The position numbers were made by a program, and so were the translations under genes. A DNA stretch of 5,875 nt from Roseburia sp. (GTDB lineage Bacteria; Bacillota_A; Clostridia; Lachnospirales; Lachnospiraceae). The stretch covers positions 1-5,875 of the forward strand of contig JAFYQA010000071.1 of NCBI GenBank assembly GCA_017547315.1. The letters are read 5' to 3'. The notes under the pieces are model-generated. The model ran no database searches. It was not told where the DNA came from and saw only the letters and a list, made by a program, of their open reading frames with translations. Shown one piece after another: positions 1 through 5,875 of the stretch (position 1 is its first letter; each line of letters begins with the position of its first letter).

Positions 1-681
1 ATATACCAATTCACGGTATGGTTCATCGGATACCAGATAGATATCATGTCCGATTTCTTCCTGCTTTTTCTCTAAAATAGCCGCAATTGCCTGCATAGTA
101 GCTGCACTATACACAACACCCGTAGGGTTGTTTGGAGTATTGATAATAACGGCTTTTGTCTTATCTGTAATCTTCGCCTCAAAGTCTACCAAATCCGGCT
201 GAAAATCCGCTAAATTCGGCTGAACCGTTACTAATTTTGCATCAAAGTTCGCTGCATACTGACGATATTCTCCAAAAAATGGGGCAAATACAATTACTTC
301 ATCGTCTGGATCTAAAATTGTTTTAAAAATAATATTAAGACCGCCTGCTGCACCAACTGTCATCACTACATTATGGAAATCAAAAGCTGTTCCAAAACGT
401 TTATTCAGATTATCTGCAATCGCCTGACGTACTTCCGGATAACCAGAGTTAGACATATAACCATGCAATTCTAATGCAACACCATCATCTTCTGTTGCCT
501 GTTTTGCCAACTCAATCACAGCATCATTAAAAGCCTTCGGTGCTGGTGTCGCAGGATTGCCTAACGAAAAATCATACACGTTCTCTGCACCATATTTTGC
601 TGCCATTTCTTTACCTTCTATAAACATCGCACGGATTGCTGAACTTCCTGCCAAAGCGGTTCTAATTTTCTTTGAAATCAT
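1..681 (-). CDS. Class I/II PLP-dependent aminotransferase, N-terminal part (gene runs off left edge)
   Basis: The 227 visible residues start MISKKIRTAL and stay open to the window edge. They match the N-terminal half of fold-type I aspartate/aromatic-type aminotransferases, usually about 390-400 residues. Visible motifs are the substrate-side GNPATPAP (41-48), HGY...GYPEVRQAIA (73-89), the cofactor phosphate-contact region TVGAAGG (108-114), NTPNNPTG (181-188) with N185 equivalent to AspAT Asn194, and SDEPY (218-222) with D219 and Y222 equivalent to Asp222 and Tyr225. The Schiff-base lysine lies beyond the edge. The start is supported by GGGAGAG at 691-697, nine bases upstream. The enzyme should be cytoplasmic and transfer amino groups between an amino acid and a 2-oxoacid. 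The amino-acid substrate cannot be read from this fragment, so no gene symbol is given. It lies downstream of the rsmH-like gene on the same strand, separated by a 70-bp palindrome. Family is confident; substrate is unknown. Confidence 0.93.
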   Translation of the reverse strand, partial: MISKKIRTALAGSSAIRAMFIEGKEMAAKYGAENVYDFSLGNPATPAPKAFNDAVIELAKQATEDDGVALELHGYMSNSGYPEVRQAIADNLNKRFGTAFDFHNVVMTVGAAGGLNIIFKTILDPDDEVIVFAPFFGEYRQYAANFDAKLVTVQPNLADFQPDLVDFEAKITDKTKAVIINTPNNPTGVVYSAATMQAIAAILEKKQEEIGHDIYLVSDEPYRELVY

Positions 682-738
682 ACCAAATACCTCTCCCTTA
701 CATTTTATCACTTTACCTTGTGAAATTAACTATTCTCT

Positions 739-767
739 ACTTTACTACATTACGTCCCAAAAGTAAA
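739..767 (-). promoter_or_regulatory. Weak candidate promoter for the aminotransferase, inside a small inverted repeat
   Basis: On the minus strand TTTACT (762-767) and TAAAGT (739-744) are separated by 17 bases, each matching the sigma-A consensus at four of six positions. The same bases form a perfect 7-bp inverted repeat, CTTTACT/AGTAAAG (arms 740-746 and 762-768, 15-base spacer). This could be an operator or simply coincidence. The predicted transcript would start near 732, about 50 bases before the start codon. The gene may instead be reached by read-through from the rsmH-like gene. Confidence 0.3.
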
Positions 768-770
768 GAG

Positions 771-840
771 GGCGTCGCAAAATAAATTCTATGTACGCCA
801 AACGAAAGTTTATTGTATTAAAAATTTATTTCGCAACGCC
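771..840 (-). repeat. 70-bp palindromic element (20-bp arms, 30-base loop) after the rsmH-like gene
   Basis: Arms 771-790 and 821-840 are near-perfect inverted repeats, starting GGCGTCGC and ending GCAACGCC on the plus strand. As DNA or plus-strand RNA there are three C-A mismatches. In minus-strand RNA all three become G-U pairs, giving an uninterrupted 20-bp stem. The element starts two bases after the stop codon of the upstream gene. The RNA downstream of the stem is U-rich (CUCUUUACUUUU) but has no clean U-run, so as an intrinsic terminator it is weak. It could be a 3'-end stabilising or attenuating hairpin, or a miniature inverted-repeat element. No clear target-site duplication is seen at its borders. 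The palindrome itself is certain; its role is open. Confidence 0.8.
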
Positions 841-842
841 TG

Positions 843-1901
843 TTATTCTCCTGCTCGGATTGCCCAACGCATCTTTGTAGACTTAGCACGACTGTTACGT
901 GCACATTCTTCTGCCGATGGACGAATCACATCTTTTGACGTTTCACTGTATATGCCTGCTTTTTCCAGCTCTTTAAAAGAACGTTTTACCAATCTATCCT
1001 CACCAGAGTGGAATGTCAAAATCGCCACTCTTCCATTTGGTGCCAATACGTCCGGTAATTTTTCTAAAAATGCATACAATACTTCAAATTCACTATTCAC
1101 ATCAATACGCAATGCCTGAAATACCCTTGCACAGGATTTCTTAATAGCTTCTTCACGCTCCGCCTTCGGTACTCGGCAAAGTGCTTCTGTGATTACTTCC
1201 TTAAGCTGCAAGGTTGTCTCAATTTCCTTGCCATCCTTAAACCACTTCATAACTCTGGCTGCGATTTCCTCGGCGTATGGCTCATCCGAATTCTCAACTA
1301 GCATACCTACCAATTCTTCTTCAGTTATTTCTTTTAAACGTTCTGCTGCACTTGTTCCCTTTAATGGATTTAAACGTAAATCCAATGGTCCCTCTACTTT
1401 ATAAGAAAAACCACGTTCCGGATTATCAATCTGCATAGACGAAACACCCAAATCTGCCAATATAAAATCAAACTTCTTGCCAGTATCTTTTGTCACCAAA
1501 TCAATGTCTGCAAAATTCTGTAAACGCACCGTTAAGATTTCTTCTCCAAATCCCTGATTTGCTAGACGCTCTTTTGTTTTCGCTGACTCAATCGGATCTA
1601 CATCCAAAGCATAGATATGTCCCTGACCTTCTAACTTCTGTAACATCGCTTTTGTATGTCCACCATATCCTAACGTAGCGTCTAAGCCTGTCATTCCCGG
1701 CTTAATCTGCAAAAAGTCTAAAATCTCCTGCACCATGATAGAAATGTGCATACCTGCAGGTGTACTACCCTTACGGATAACCTTTTCTATGGTGTCTGCA
1801 TATTTTTCCGGATTATGCTCTTTGTATTTTTCCTTATAACTTCTCGGATGTGTACCCGAATAACGCACGCGACGTTTATGCTTCTGTTCCTGATTTTCCA
1901 T
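843..1901 (-). CDS. rsmH: RsmH-family 16S rRNA (cytosine-N4) methyltransferase, long divergent form
   Basis: This 352-residue protein belongs to the RsmH/MraW family, which uses SAM to methylate N4 of C1402 in the decoding centre of 16S rRNA. Family motifs in order are DATLGYGGHTKAML (74-87, SAM loop; usual form DGTxGxGGHS), ALDVD (98-102), ILADLGVSS (147-155), NPERGFSYKVEGPLDLR (160-176), RVFQALRIDVNSE (259-271), FHSGEDR (297-303; usual FHSLEDR) and ARNSRAKSTKMR (334-345; usual NPRARSAKLR). Typical RsmH is about 310 residues; this one carries roughly 40 extra, strongly basic N-terminal residues (KHKRRVRYSG near 7-16). It is not beside mraZ, ftsL or other dcw genes. I recall that some Lachnospiraceae carry a second, longer RsmH, so this is probably that paralog. 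Whether it methylates C1402 or another base is not shown. The start is chosen from a strong ribosome binding site. A 23-residue longer frame would begin with TTG in the loop of the preceding terminator. Confidence 0.9.
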   Translation of the reverse strand: MENQEQKHKRRVRYSGTHPRSYKEKYKEHNPEKYADTIEKVIRKGSTPAGMHISIMVQEILDFLQIKPGMTGLDATLGYGGHTKAMLQKLEGQGHIYALDVDPIESAKTKERLANQGFGEEILTVRLQNFADIDLVTKDTGKKFDFILADLGVSSMQIDNPERGFSYKVEGPLDLRLNPLKGTSAAERLKEITEEELVGMLVENSDEPYAEEIAARVMKWFKDGKEIETTLQLKEVITEALCRVPKAEREEAIKKSCARVFQALRIDVNSEFEVLYAFLEKLPDVLAPNGRVAILTFHSGEDRLVKRSFKELEKAGIYSETSKDVIRPSAEECARNSRAKSTKMRWAIRAGE

Positions 1902-1910
1902 GAACCAATT

Positions 1911-1918
1911 CCTTTCCT
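1911..1918 (-). promoter_or_regulatory. Ribosome binding site that fixes the rsmH-like start
   Basis: AGGAAAGG on the minus strand lies nine bases upstream of the ATG at 1901. This favours the MENQEQ start over the in-frame TTG at 1970, which has no comparable site and lies inside the galT terminator. Confidence 0.75.
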
Positions 1919-1941
1919 CTATCCATCTTAAAATTACTTTT

Positions 1942-1970
1942 AATATATCAAAAAAACAGTTGCCACGCAA
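1942..1970 (-). promoter_or_regulatory. Candidate rsmH-like promoter overlapping the galT terminator
   Basis: TATATT (1942-1947, five of six consensus matches) is preceded at 17 bases by TTGCGT (1965-1970, three of six). It would start transcription near 1935, leaving a leader of about 34 bases before the ATG. The -35 element sits in the loop and descending arm of the terminator stem. The -10 match is decent and the -35 poor. Confidence 0.4.
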
Positions 1971-1987
1971 CTCGTAGCAACTGTTTT
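1950..1987 (-). terminator. Intrinsic terminator of galT
   Basis: In minus-strand RNA the arms 1973-1987 and 1953-1967 pair over 15 bp, with one U-G pair and a five-base loop (1968-1972). A run of seven U follows (1956 down to 1950), of which four also pair at the stem base. It begins 17 bases after the galT stop codon. The plus-strand reading has a TTTTCTT tail, so it could act weakly in both directions, but no plus-strand gene is seen here. Confidence 0.92.
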
Positions 1988-2004
1988 CTTAATCGCTTCA
2001 TTCA

Positions 2005-3540
2005 TTATGCATTCACTGCATCTACAAATCTAAGGAATGCCTCACGCCCTTCTTCTGTACATTTGTAAACACCTGCATCTAATAATACTTCATTAAACAC
2101 AAGACCAATTTCTGTCTGGAGAATTTCATGAATATTATCTTTATTCACAACTTCATATTTCGGTAAAATTTCATCTACCCAATCCGCATGTTTTTCTAAT
2201 ACTTCATCTTCACGAAGATTTGCACCTGCTAAAATCGCTGTTTCTAAAGCTGCAATTTCATCTTTTAATCTTGCCGGAAGTACTGCTAATCCCATAACTT
2301 CGATTAATCCGATGTTTTCTTTTTTGATATGGTGCAATTTAGCATGTGGATGATATACACCCATTGGATGCTCCTCTGTAGTTATGTTATTACGAAGAAC
2401 CAAATCTAATTCAAAATCCGCACCACGTCTTCTTGCGATTGGGGTAATTGTATTATGTGGTTCACCATCTGTCTCCGCAAAAACAAATGCTGCTTCGTCT
2501 GTATAACCTCTCCAAGCAAGTAAAATCTTATCAGCCAATTCGATGACGCGCTCTTTTTCTGCTGCACGTAAACGGATAACTGACATTGGCCATTTTACGA
2601 TGCCTGCATTCACATCTTCAAAACCTGCAAAAGAAATCTCTTTTTCGATTGGTGCTTTTGCCATTGCAAACTCATAATTACCACCCTGGAAATGGTCATG
2701 GCTTAAAATCGAACCACCTACGATTGGCAAGTCTGCATTGGAACCTACAAAATAGTGTGGGAATAATTCCACGAAATCTAATAATTTTCCAAATGTCGCA
2801 CGTTCAATCTTCATTGGTGTATGCTGCGCATTGAACACGATACAATGCTCATTATAATACACATATGGAGAATACTGGAAGAACCAGTCGCTATTATTAA
2901 TTGTTAATGGAATGATTCTATGGTTCTGTCTTGCCGGATGATTTACACGTCCTGCATAACCTTCATTCTCCTGACAAAGCAGACATTTTGGATAACCACT
3001 TTGTTTTGCTAATTTTGCTGCTGCAATCGCTTTTGGATCTTTTTCCGGTTTGGAAAGATTTACCGTAATATCTAAGGTTCCAAACTCAGTATCTGCTGTC
3101 CACTTCAAATCTTTTTTGATACGATATCTGCGTATATAGTCACTGTTGCAACTTAACTGATAATAATAATCAGTAGCAGCCTTTGCACCTTCTGTCTTAA
3201 AAAGTTCTGCAAATTTTGCACGAACTTCACTAGGACGTGGCATTAACAAGCCCATAATCTTCGTATCAAACAAATCACGGTATGTAATCGTATTATCTGG
3301 CATTAAATTATTTTCTGCCGCATAATCGAGCATGTCTTTTAAAAGTGTTTCTAAACCAGCAACCGCACTCTCGTATGTCATTGGCTCACGTTTTGCATAC
3401 TCTGCCAATACTTCATCTTCCATGTCGTCTAACTGGAATAACTCCAATAAACGATTGATCGCGTATATTTTATCTTCTGGTTCTAAAAGTCCTGTCACCA
3501 GACCATATTCAACTAATTCTAAGATTTTTTCCTGAATCAT
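2005..3540 (-). CDS. galT: UDP-glucose--hexose-1-phosphate uridylyltransferase, type 2 GalT
   Basis: GalT is the second Leloir-pathway enzyme. It converts galactose-1-phosphate plus UDP-glucose to glucose-1-phosphate plus UDP-galactose through a uridylylated histidine, in the cytoplasm. The 511-residue length and layout match the type 2 family of Firmicutes rather than the ~350-residue E. coli type. Visible landmarks are GYPKCLLCQENEGYAGR (182-198, with C186 and C189), NEHCIVFNAQHTPM (230-243), the active-site SILSHDHFQGG (277-287; H281 and H283 form the HxH motif), PHNTITPIARRR (361-372) and HPMGVYHPHAKLHHIKKENIGLIEVMG (391-417). The N-terminal ~100 residues form the helical region characteristic of type 2. 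The start is supported by GAAGGAAG (3547-3554), six bases upstream. It lies 120 bases downstream of galK with no terminator between them, so co-transcription is likely. A strong terminator follows. No truncation or missing catalytic residue is seen. Confidence 0.97.
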   Translation of the reverse strand: MIQEKILELVEYGLVTGLLEPEDKIYAINRLLELFQLDDMEDEVLAEYAKREPMTYESAVAGLETLLKDMLDYAAENNLMPDNTITYRDLFDTKIMGLLMPRPSEVRAKFAELFKTEGAKAATDYYYQLSCNSDYIRRYRIKKDLKWTADTEFGTLDITVNLSKPEKDPKAIAAAKLAKQSGYPKCLLCQENEGYAGRVNHPARQNHRIIPLTINNSDWFFQYSPYVYYNEHCIVFNAQHTPMKIERATFGKLLDFVELFPHYFVGSNADLPIVGGSILSHDHFQGGNYEFAMAKAPIEKEISFAGFEDVNAGIVKWPMSVIRLRAAEKERVIELADKILLAWRGYTDEAAFVFAETDGEPHNTITPIARRRGADFELDLVLRNNITTEEHPMGVYHPHAKLHHIKKENIGLIEVMGLAVLPARLKDEIAALETAILAGANLREDEVLEKHADWVDEILPKYEVVNKDNIHEILQTEIGLVFNEVLLDAGVYKCTEEGREAFLRFVDAVNA

Positions 3541-3594
3541 GGCATTCTTCCTTCTCTCAACTTATTTTAGACATTAAATAAAACTAACCTTCCA

Positions 3595-3607
3595 ATACTT
3601 CAAGTAT
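3595..3607. promoter_or_regulatory. 13-bp palindrome in the galK-galT gap (possible operator)
   Basis: ATACTTCAAGTAT is a perfect inverted repeat with 6-bp arms around one base, 55 bases upstream of the galT start. The 120-base gap contains no terminator. On the minus strand TTGAAG within the palindrome could serve as a -35 box, but only a poor -10 (TATTTA) follows at 17 bases. It may be a regulator site or chance in AT-rich DNA. Confidence 0.35.
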
Positions 3608-3660
3608 CTATTTCGGTAAACTGAATATCTACTTTTATGAAAATTGCCTTGGTTTTATAA

Positions 3661-4830
3661 TTAAGCAAGTTTTGTTGGGCCATCGCCGATTTCTACTACA
3701 TAGAAGTCTGCTGCATAACCGATTTTTGCTTCATAAGCTGCACCAACTTCTTTGATAAATGTATCCACTGCTTCATCTTTTACGATACTAACTGTACATC
3801 CACCAAAACCTGCACCTGTCATACGAGAACCGATTACACCTTCTACTTTCCAAGCTTCTTCTACTAACGTATCCAACTCAATACCTGTTACTTCGTAATC
3901 ATCACGTAATGATACATGGGAAGCATTCATCAACTGACCAAATAAAGTCACATCATTGTTCTGTAAAGCTTCTACTGCTTTTACTGTTCTCTGGTTTTCA
4001 TATACAGCGTGTTTTGCACGTTTCTGTCTAATTTCGCTCTTAATGGCATCTTTGTTAGCTTCGAACTGCTCTTCTGTTAATTCGCCCAAACCGCCAACTT
4101 CCATCACTTCCTGTAATTCTGCTAAAGCAGTCTCACATTCGCTTCTTCTCTCATTGTACTTAGAATCGCCAAGTCCACGCTTCTTGTTACTACAAGAAAT
4201 AACGATTTTAGCATTTTCTAATTTAATTGGAGCATATTCGTATTCCAAAGTCGCTGTATCTAAGAAAATTGCATGGCCTTCTTTTCCCATAGCAATTGCA
4301 AACTGATCCATGATACCACAGTTTACACCGTTGAATTTATTCTCTGAATACTGTCCGATTAACGCTAAATCCTGATTGGTCACATCAAAACCGAACATAT
4401 CCTTTAAAATATATCCTGTCAAAACTTCTACTGATGCAGAAGAAGAAAGTCCGGAACCATTTGGAATATTACCAAATAATACAAGGTCCATACCATATTC
4501 TACCGGCATACCTTTCTCACCAAATGCCCACATAACTCCCTTTGGATAGTTAGTCCAGTCAGCTTCTTTTTCAGGCTTCAAACCTTCAACTGATGACTCG
4601 ATTACTCCCAAATGTTCAAAGTTTAATGAATAAAAACGCAACTTTTTATCATCTCTTTTTCTGGCAACACCATATGTACCAATTGTGAGTGCACATGGAA
4701 AAACATGACCTGCATTATAGTCAGTATGCTCACCAATCATATTCACACGTCCCGGTGCAAAATATACGCCGATTTCTCCTTCGTCACCAAATAACTCTTT
4801 AAATTTCGCAAGTACTGATTCCCAAACCAT
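3661..4830 (-). CDS. galK: Galactokinase
   Basis: This GHMP-family kinase phosphorylates alpha-D-galactose with ATP to galactose-1-phosphate, the entry step of the Leloir pathway. The 389 residues match the family's usual ~390. The galactokinase signature GRVNMIGEHTDYNAG spans 27-41 with catalytic R28. The ATP-binding GHMP motif PNGSGLSSSAS spans 123-133. GIMDQF (172-177) carries the catalytic base D175. The C-terminal TGAGFGGC is at 338-345. Together these separate it from mevalonate or homoserine kinases; N-acetylgalactosamine kinase activity is less likely but not excluded by sequence alone. The ATG is fixed by a perfect AAGGAGG (4837-4843) six bases upstream. It has its own strong promoter downstream of the beta-galactosidase terminator and is followed by galT. 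All catalytic residues are present. Confidence 0.98.
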   Translation of the reverse strand: MVWESVLAKFKELFGDEGEIGVYFAPGRVNMIGEHTDYNAGHVFPCALTIGTYGVARKRDDKKLRFYSLNFEHLGVIESSVEGLKPEKEADWTNYPKGVMWAFGEKGMPVEYGMDLVLFGNIPNGSGLSSSASVEVLTGYILKDMFGFDVTNQDLALIGQYSENKFNGVNCGIMDQFAIAMGKEGHAIFLDTATLEYEYAPIKLENAKIVISCSNKKRGLGDSKYNERRSECETALAELQEVMEVGGLGELTEEQFEANKDAIKSEIRQKRAKHAVYENQRTVKAVEALQNNDVTLFGQLMNASHVSLRDDYEVTGIELDTLVEEAWKVEGVIGSRMTGAGFGGCTVSIVKDEAVDTFIKEVGAAYEAKIGYAADFYVVEIGDGPTKLA

Positions 4831-4887
4831 AGTCTGCCTCCTTATATCTAATAATATGCTTTTTCTGTTACTTATTTCCTAATTTTT

Positions 4888-4915
4888 ATTATAACCGCAA
4901 CATTTTTCTTTGCAA
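4888..4915 (-). promoter_or_regulatory. Strong sigma-A-type promoter of galK
   Basis: A perfect TATAAT (4888-4893) is preceded by TTGCAA (4910-4915) with a 16-base spacer. Transcription would begin near 4881, giving a leader of about 50 bases ending in the AAGGAGG site. It lies between the beta-galactosidase terminator and galK, so galK-galT can be expressed apart from the upstream gene. The four-of-six -35 box and short spacer suggest activator help or moderate basal strength. Confidence 0.8.
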
Positions 4916-4931
4916 GAGTTTTTCTTAAGAC

Positions 4932-4961
4932 TGCAACAAACGAAAAAAATCATGCAACAAA
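4932..4961 (-). promoter_or_regulatory. Tandem TTTGTTGCA repeats upstream of the galK promoter
   Basis: TTTGTTGCA occurs twice on the minus strand, at 4953-4961 and 4932-4940, exactly 21 bp apart (two helical turns). The nearer copy ends 16 bp upstream of the -35 box. The shared core TGTTGC recurs at 4897-4902 inside the promoter spacer. The geometry suits a regulator that binds direct half-sites, such as an AraC-type activator, but no regulator gene is in the window to name it. Confidence 0.45.
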
Positions 4962-4981
4962 ATTACATATATTCGACATCC

Positions 4982-5009
4982 AAAAAAGGGACTACCAAAA
5001 GGTAGTCCC
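4982..5009 (-). terminator. Intrinsic terminator of the beta-galactosidase gene
   Basis: In minus-strand RNA a perfect 9-bp stem GGGACUACC/GGUAGUCCC (5001-5009 and 4988-4996) closes a UUUU loop and is followed by six U (4987 down to 4982). It lies 18 bases after the stop codon. This is a textbook rho-independent terminator. Confidence 0.96.
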
Positions 5010-5027
5010 AATTCTTATTCATATAAA

Positions 5028-5875
5028 TTATTCTGCTTTTGCAATCTTATTCAATTCAGCATTGATAGCTAATAACTGCTCTTTTGTAACTGCTGGAGCA
5101 CCTTCCTGTTTTGGAAGCATACCGATAAGACGAAGAATTGTAAAGCTTCCTAACATCTTAAGCATTTCTGCTCCCATCATAGAAGCCTGTCCTTCTGCTT
5201 TTTCAGCACCGCCGCCCATCATAGAGCCCATGAACTGACCGAAAATAGCCATACCAGCTGGAACTTTCATAATCTCATCTAATCTAGAGTTGATTGAAAG
5301 GTATCCTTCGATTTCAGTTACGTCGAACCAGTTAAGGATAGCACCCTGCTCTTTTAATCTATAAGCTTCGTTGAATGTATCCACTTTACGGATTACACCT
5401 TCATCCTTGAAGTCACCTGCTACTGCAACAAGCTTTGTCTCTCCTTTGTTTGGAACCTGGAAATAGAAGAAGTGATCTTCTGCTTTCACTTTACCAAGGC
5501 TTTCACCATTTGCAAATAATTCAACTTCTGGAAGGTTAGAGTATACTGTTACCTTTGTAACGTCCTCTACACGGTCAACGTAACGTTTTCCGCAAAGGTG
5601 TACGAATGGATCATCTGATAACCATGCTTTGTAAGCATAGAAAGAATCCTTCTTATATTTTCTATCAAATGTAACAAGACCTTTATGGTTCTGTCCGTTC
5701 TCGCCGCCTTCGTTACGAGAGTCTGCACCGAAGTCAAACATATTCCATACATGTGTAGCCCACATATATTTTCTTGGGAATAACTGTTTGATGAGTTCTT
5801 CATGATAATATGCCTGATATTCTTCTGAGTAGTCACCCTGTTTTGGATCAGAGTTGTGCCAGTTAAGAGCTTCAC
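5028..5875 (-). CDS. Glycoside hydrolase family 2 beta-galactosidase, C-terminal part (start outside window)
   Basis: The reading frame is open from the right edge and gives 281 residues before the TAA. The first visible residues, EALNWHNSDPKQGDYSEEYQ, then RKYMWATHVWNMFDFGADSRNEGG (34-57) and KGLVTFDRKYKKDSFYAYKAW (64-84), are the end of the GH2 TIM barrel. The catalytic nucleophile of the SEYG motif should lie just outside. A small beta-sandwich follows at about 103-152 (KVTVYSNLPEVELFANGESLG), as in the domain after GH2 barrels often called DUF4982. The tail, about 182-281, begins NWFDVTEIEGYLSINSRLDEIM. It is Met/Gly-rich, with ten Met between 202 and 252, and ends in VTKEQLLAINAELNKIAKAE. 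Its role is unknown to me. Hydrolysis of lactose or beta-galactosides is inferred from family and from galK and galT downstream; another beta-glycoside specificity is possible. No signal peptide can be judged. The ATG at 5765 is an internal methionine, not the start. Confidence 0.9.
   Translation of the reverse strand, partial: EALNWHNSDPKQGDYSEEYQAYYHEELIKQLFPRKYMWATHVWNMFDFGADSRNEGGENGQNHKGLVTFDRKYKKDSFYAYKAWLSDDPFVHLCGKRYVDRVEDVTKVTVYSNLPEVELFANGESLGKVKAEDHFFYFQVPNKGETKLVAVAGDFKDEGVIRKVDTFNEAYRLKEQGAILNWFDVTEIEGYLSINSRLDEIMKVPAGMAIFGQFMGSMMGGGAEKAEGQASMMGAEMLKMLGSFTILRLIGMLPKQEGAPAVTKEQLLAINAELNKIAKAE

Noticed and set aside
557..766. Short plus-strand reading frames here and at 1189-1404, 1490-1678, 1746-1931, 2586-2834, 3332-3535 and 3956-4306
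   Set aside because: Most lie antisense within well-supported genes and the first straddles the aminotransferase start; their translations show no recognisable domain and I see no convincing ribosome binding site for them.
771..840. Reading the palindrome as a standard intrinsic terminator
   Set aside because: The loop is 30 bases and neither side is followed by an uninterrupted T-run, unlike the two clear terminators in the window; I keep it as a palindromic repeat of unknown role.
1902..1970. A 23-residue longer start for the rsmH-like gene
   Set aside because: It begins with TTG inside the loop of the galT terminator, has no ribosome binding site, and the added residues match nothing in the family; the ATG at 1901 has a strong site.
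4844..4981. A riboswitch or small RNA in the galK leader
   Set aside because: The predicted leader is only about 50 bases and shows no stable hairpin; the rest of the gap is explained by the promoter and upstream repeats.
5028..5765. A separate 245-residue protein starting at the ATG at 5765
   Set aside because: The same frame continues upstream without a stop to the window edge and encodes matching GH2 barrel sequence, so this ATG is internal.
5567..5875. A 102-residue reading frame overlapping the beta-galactosidase on the same strand
   Set aside because: It lies in another frame over codons that give conserved GH2 sequence, and its own translation is low in complexity and unlike any family; no frameshift is needed to explain the region.

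Overview
The window is a compact, low-GC stretch in which every supportable gene lies on the minus strand. Protein-level resemblance points to an anaerobic Clostridia, most likely Lachnospiraceae (a gut relative of Roseburia, Eubacterium or Blautia). The clues are a type 2 (Firmicutes) GalT, a GH2 beta-galactosidase with a Met-rich C-terminal tail, a long-form second RsmH, and AGGAGG-type ribosome binding sites. This placement is from memory of the families, not from a search.

In transcription order (right to left) the layout is as follows. (1) The C-terminal 281 residues of a GH2 beta-galactosidase (5028-5875, start outside the window) end at a textbook intrinsic terminator (4982-5009). (2) A strong sigma-A-like promoter (4888-4915), with a 9-bp direct repeat 21 bp apart upstream of it, drives galK (3661-4830). 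(3) After a 120-bp gap holding a 13-bp palindrome but no terminator comes type 2 galT (2005-3540), closed by a long-stem terminator (1950-1987). (4) A divergent, N-terminally extended RsmH-type methyltransferase (843-1901) follows. (5) A 70-bp palindromic element (771-840) sits two bases after its stop codon. (6) The N-terminal 227 residues of a class I/II PLP-dependent aminotransferase run off the left edge (1-681).

The first three genes form a lactose/galactose module. Beta-galactosidase would release galactose, GalK phosphorylates it, and GalT exchanges it onto UDP to feed glucose-1-phosphate into glycolysis. galE and galM are not in the window. The rsmH-like gene and the aminotransferase are unrelated housekeeping-type functions separated from the gal genes by the terminator at 1950-1987.

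No mobile-element gene, CRISPR array, tRNA, rRNA or defence system is visible. The least ordinary items are the 70-bp palindrome, whose imperfections become G-U pairs only in minus-strand RNA, the second-type RsmH, the Met-rich tail of the beta-galactosidase, and the repeats upstream of galK. No intergenic stretch exceeds about 200 bases.
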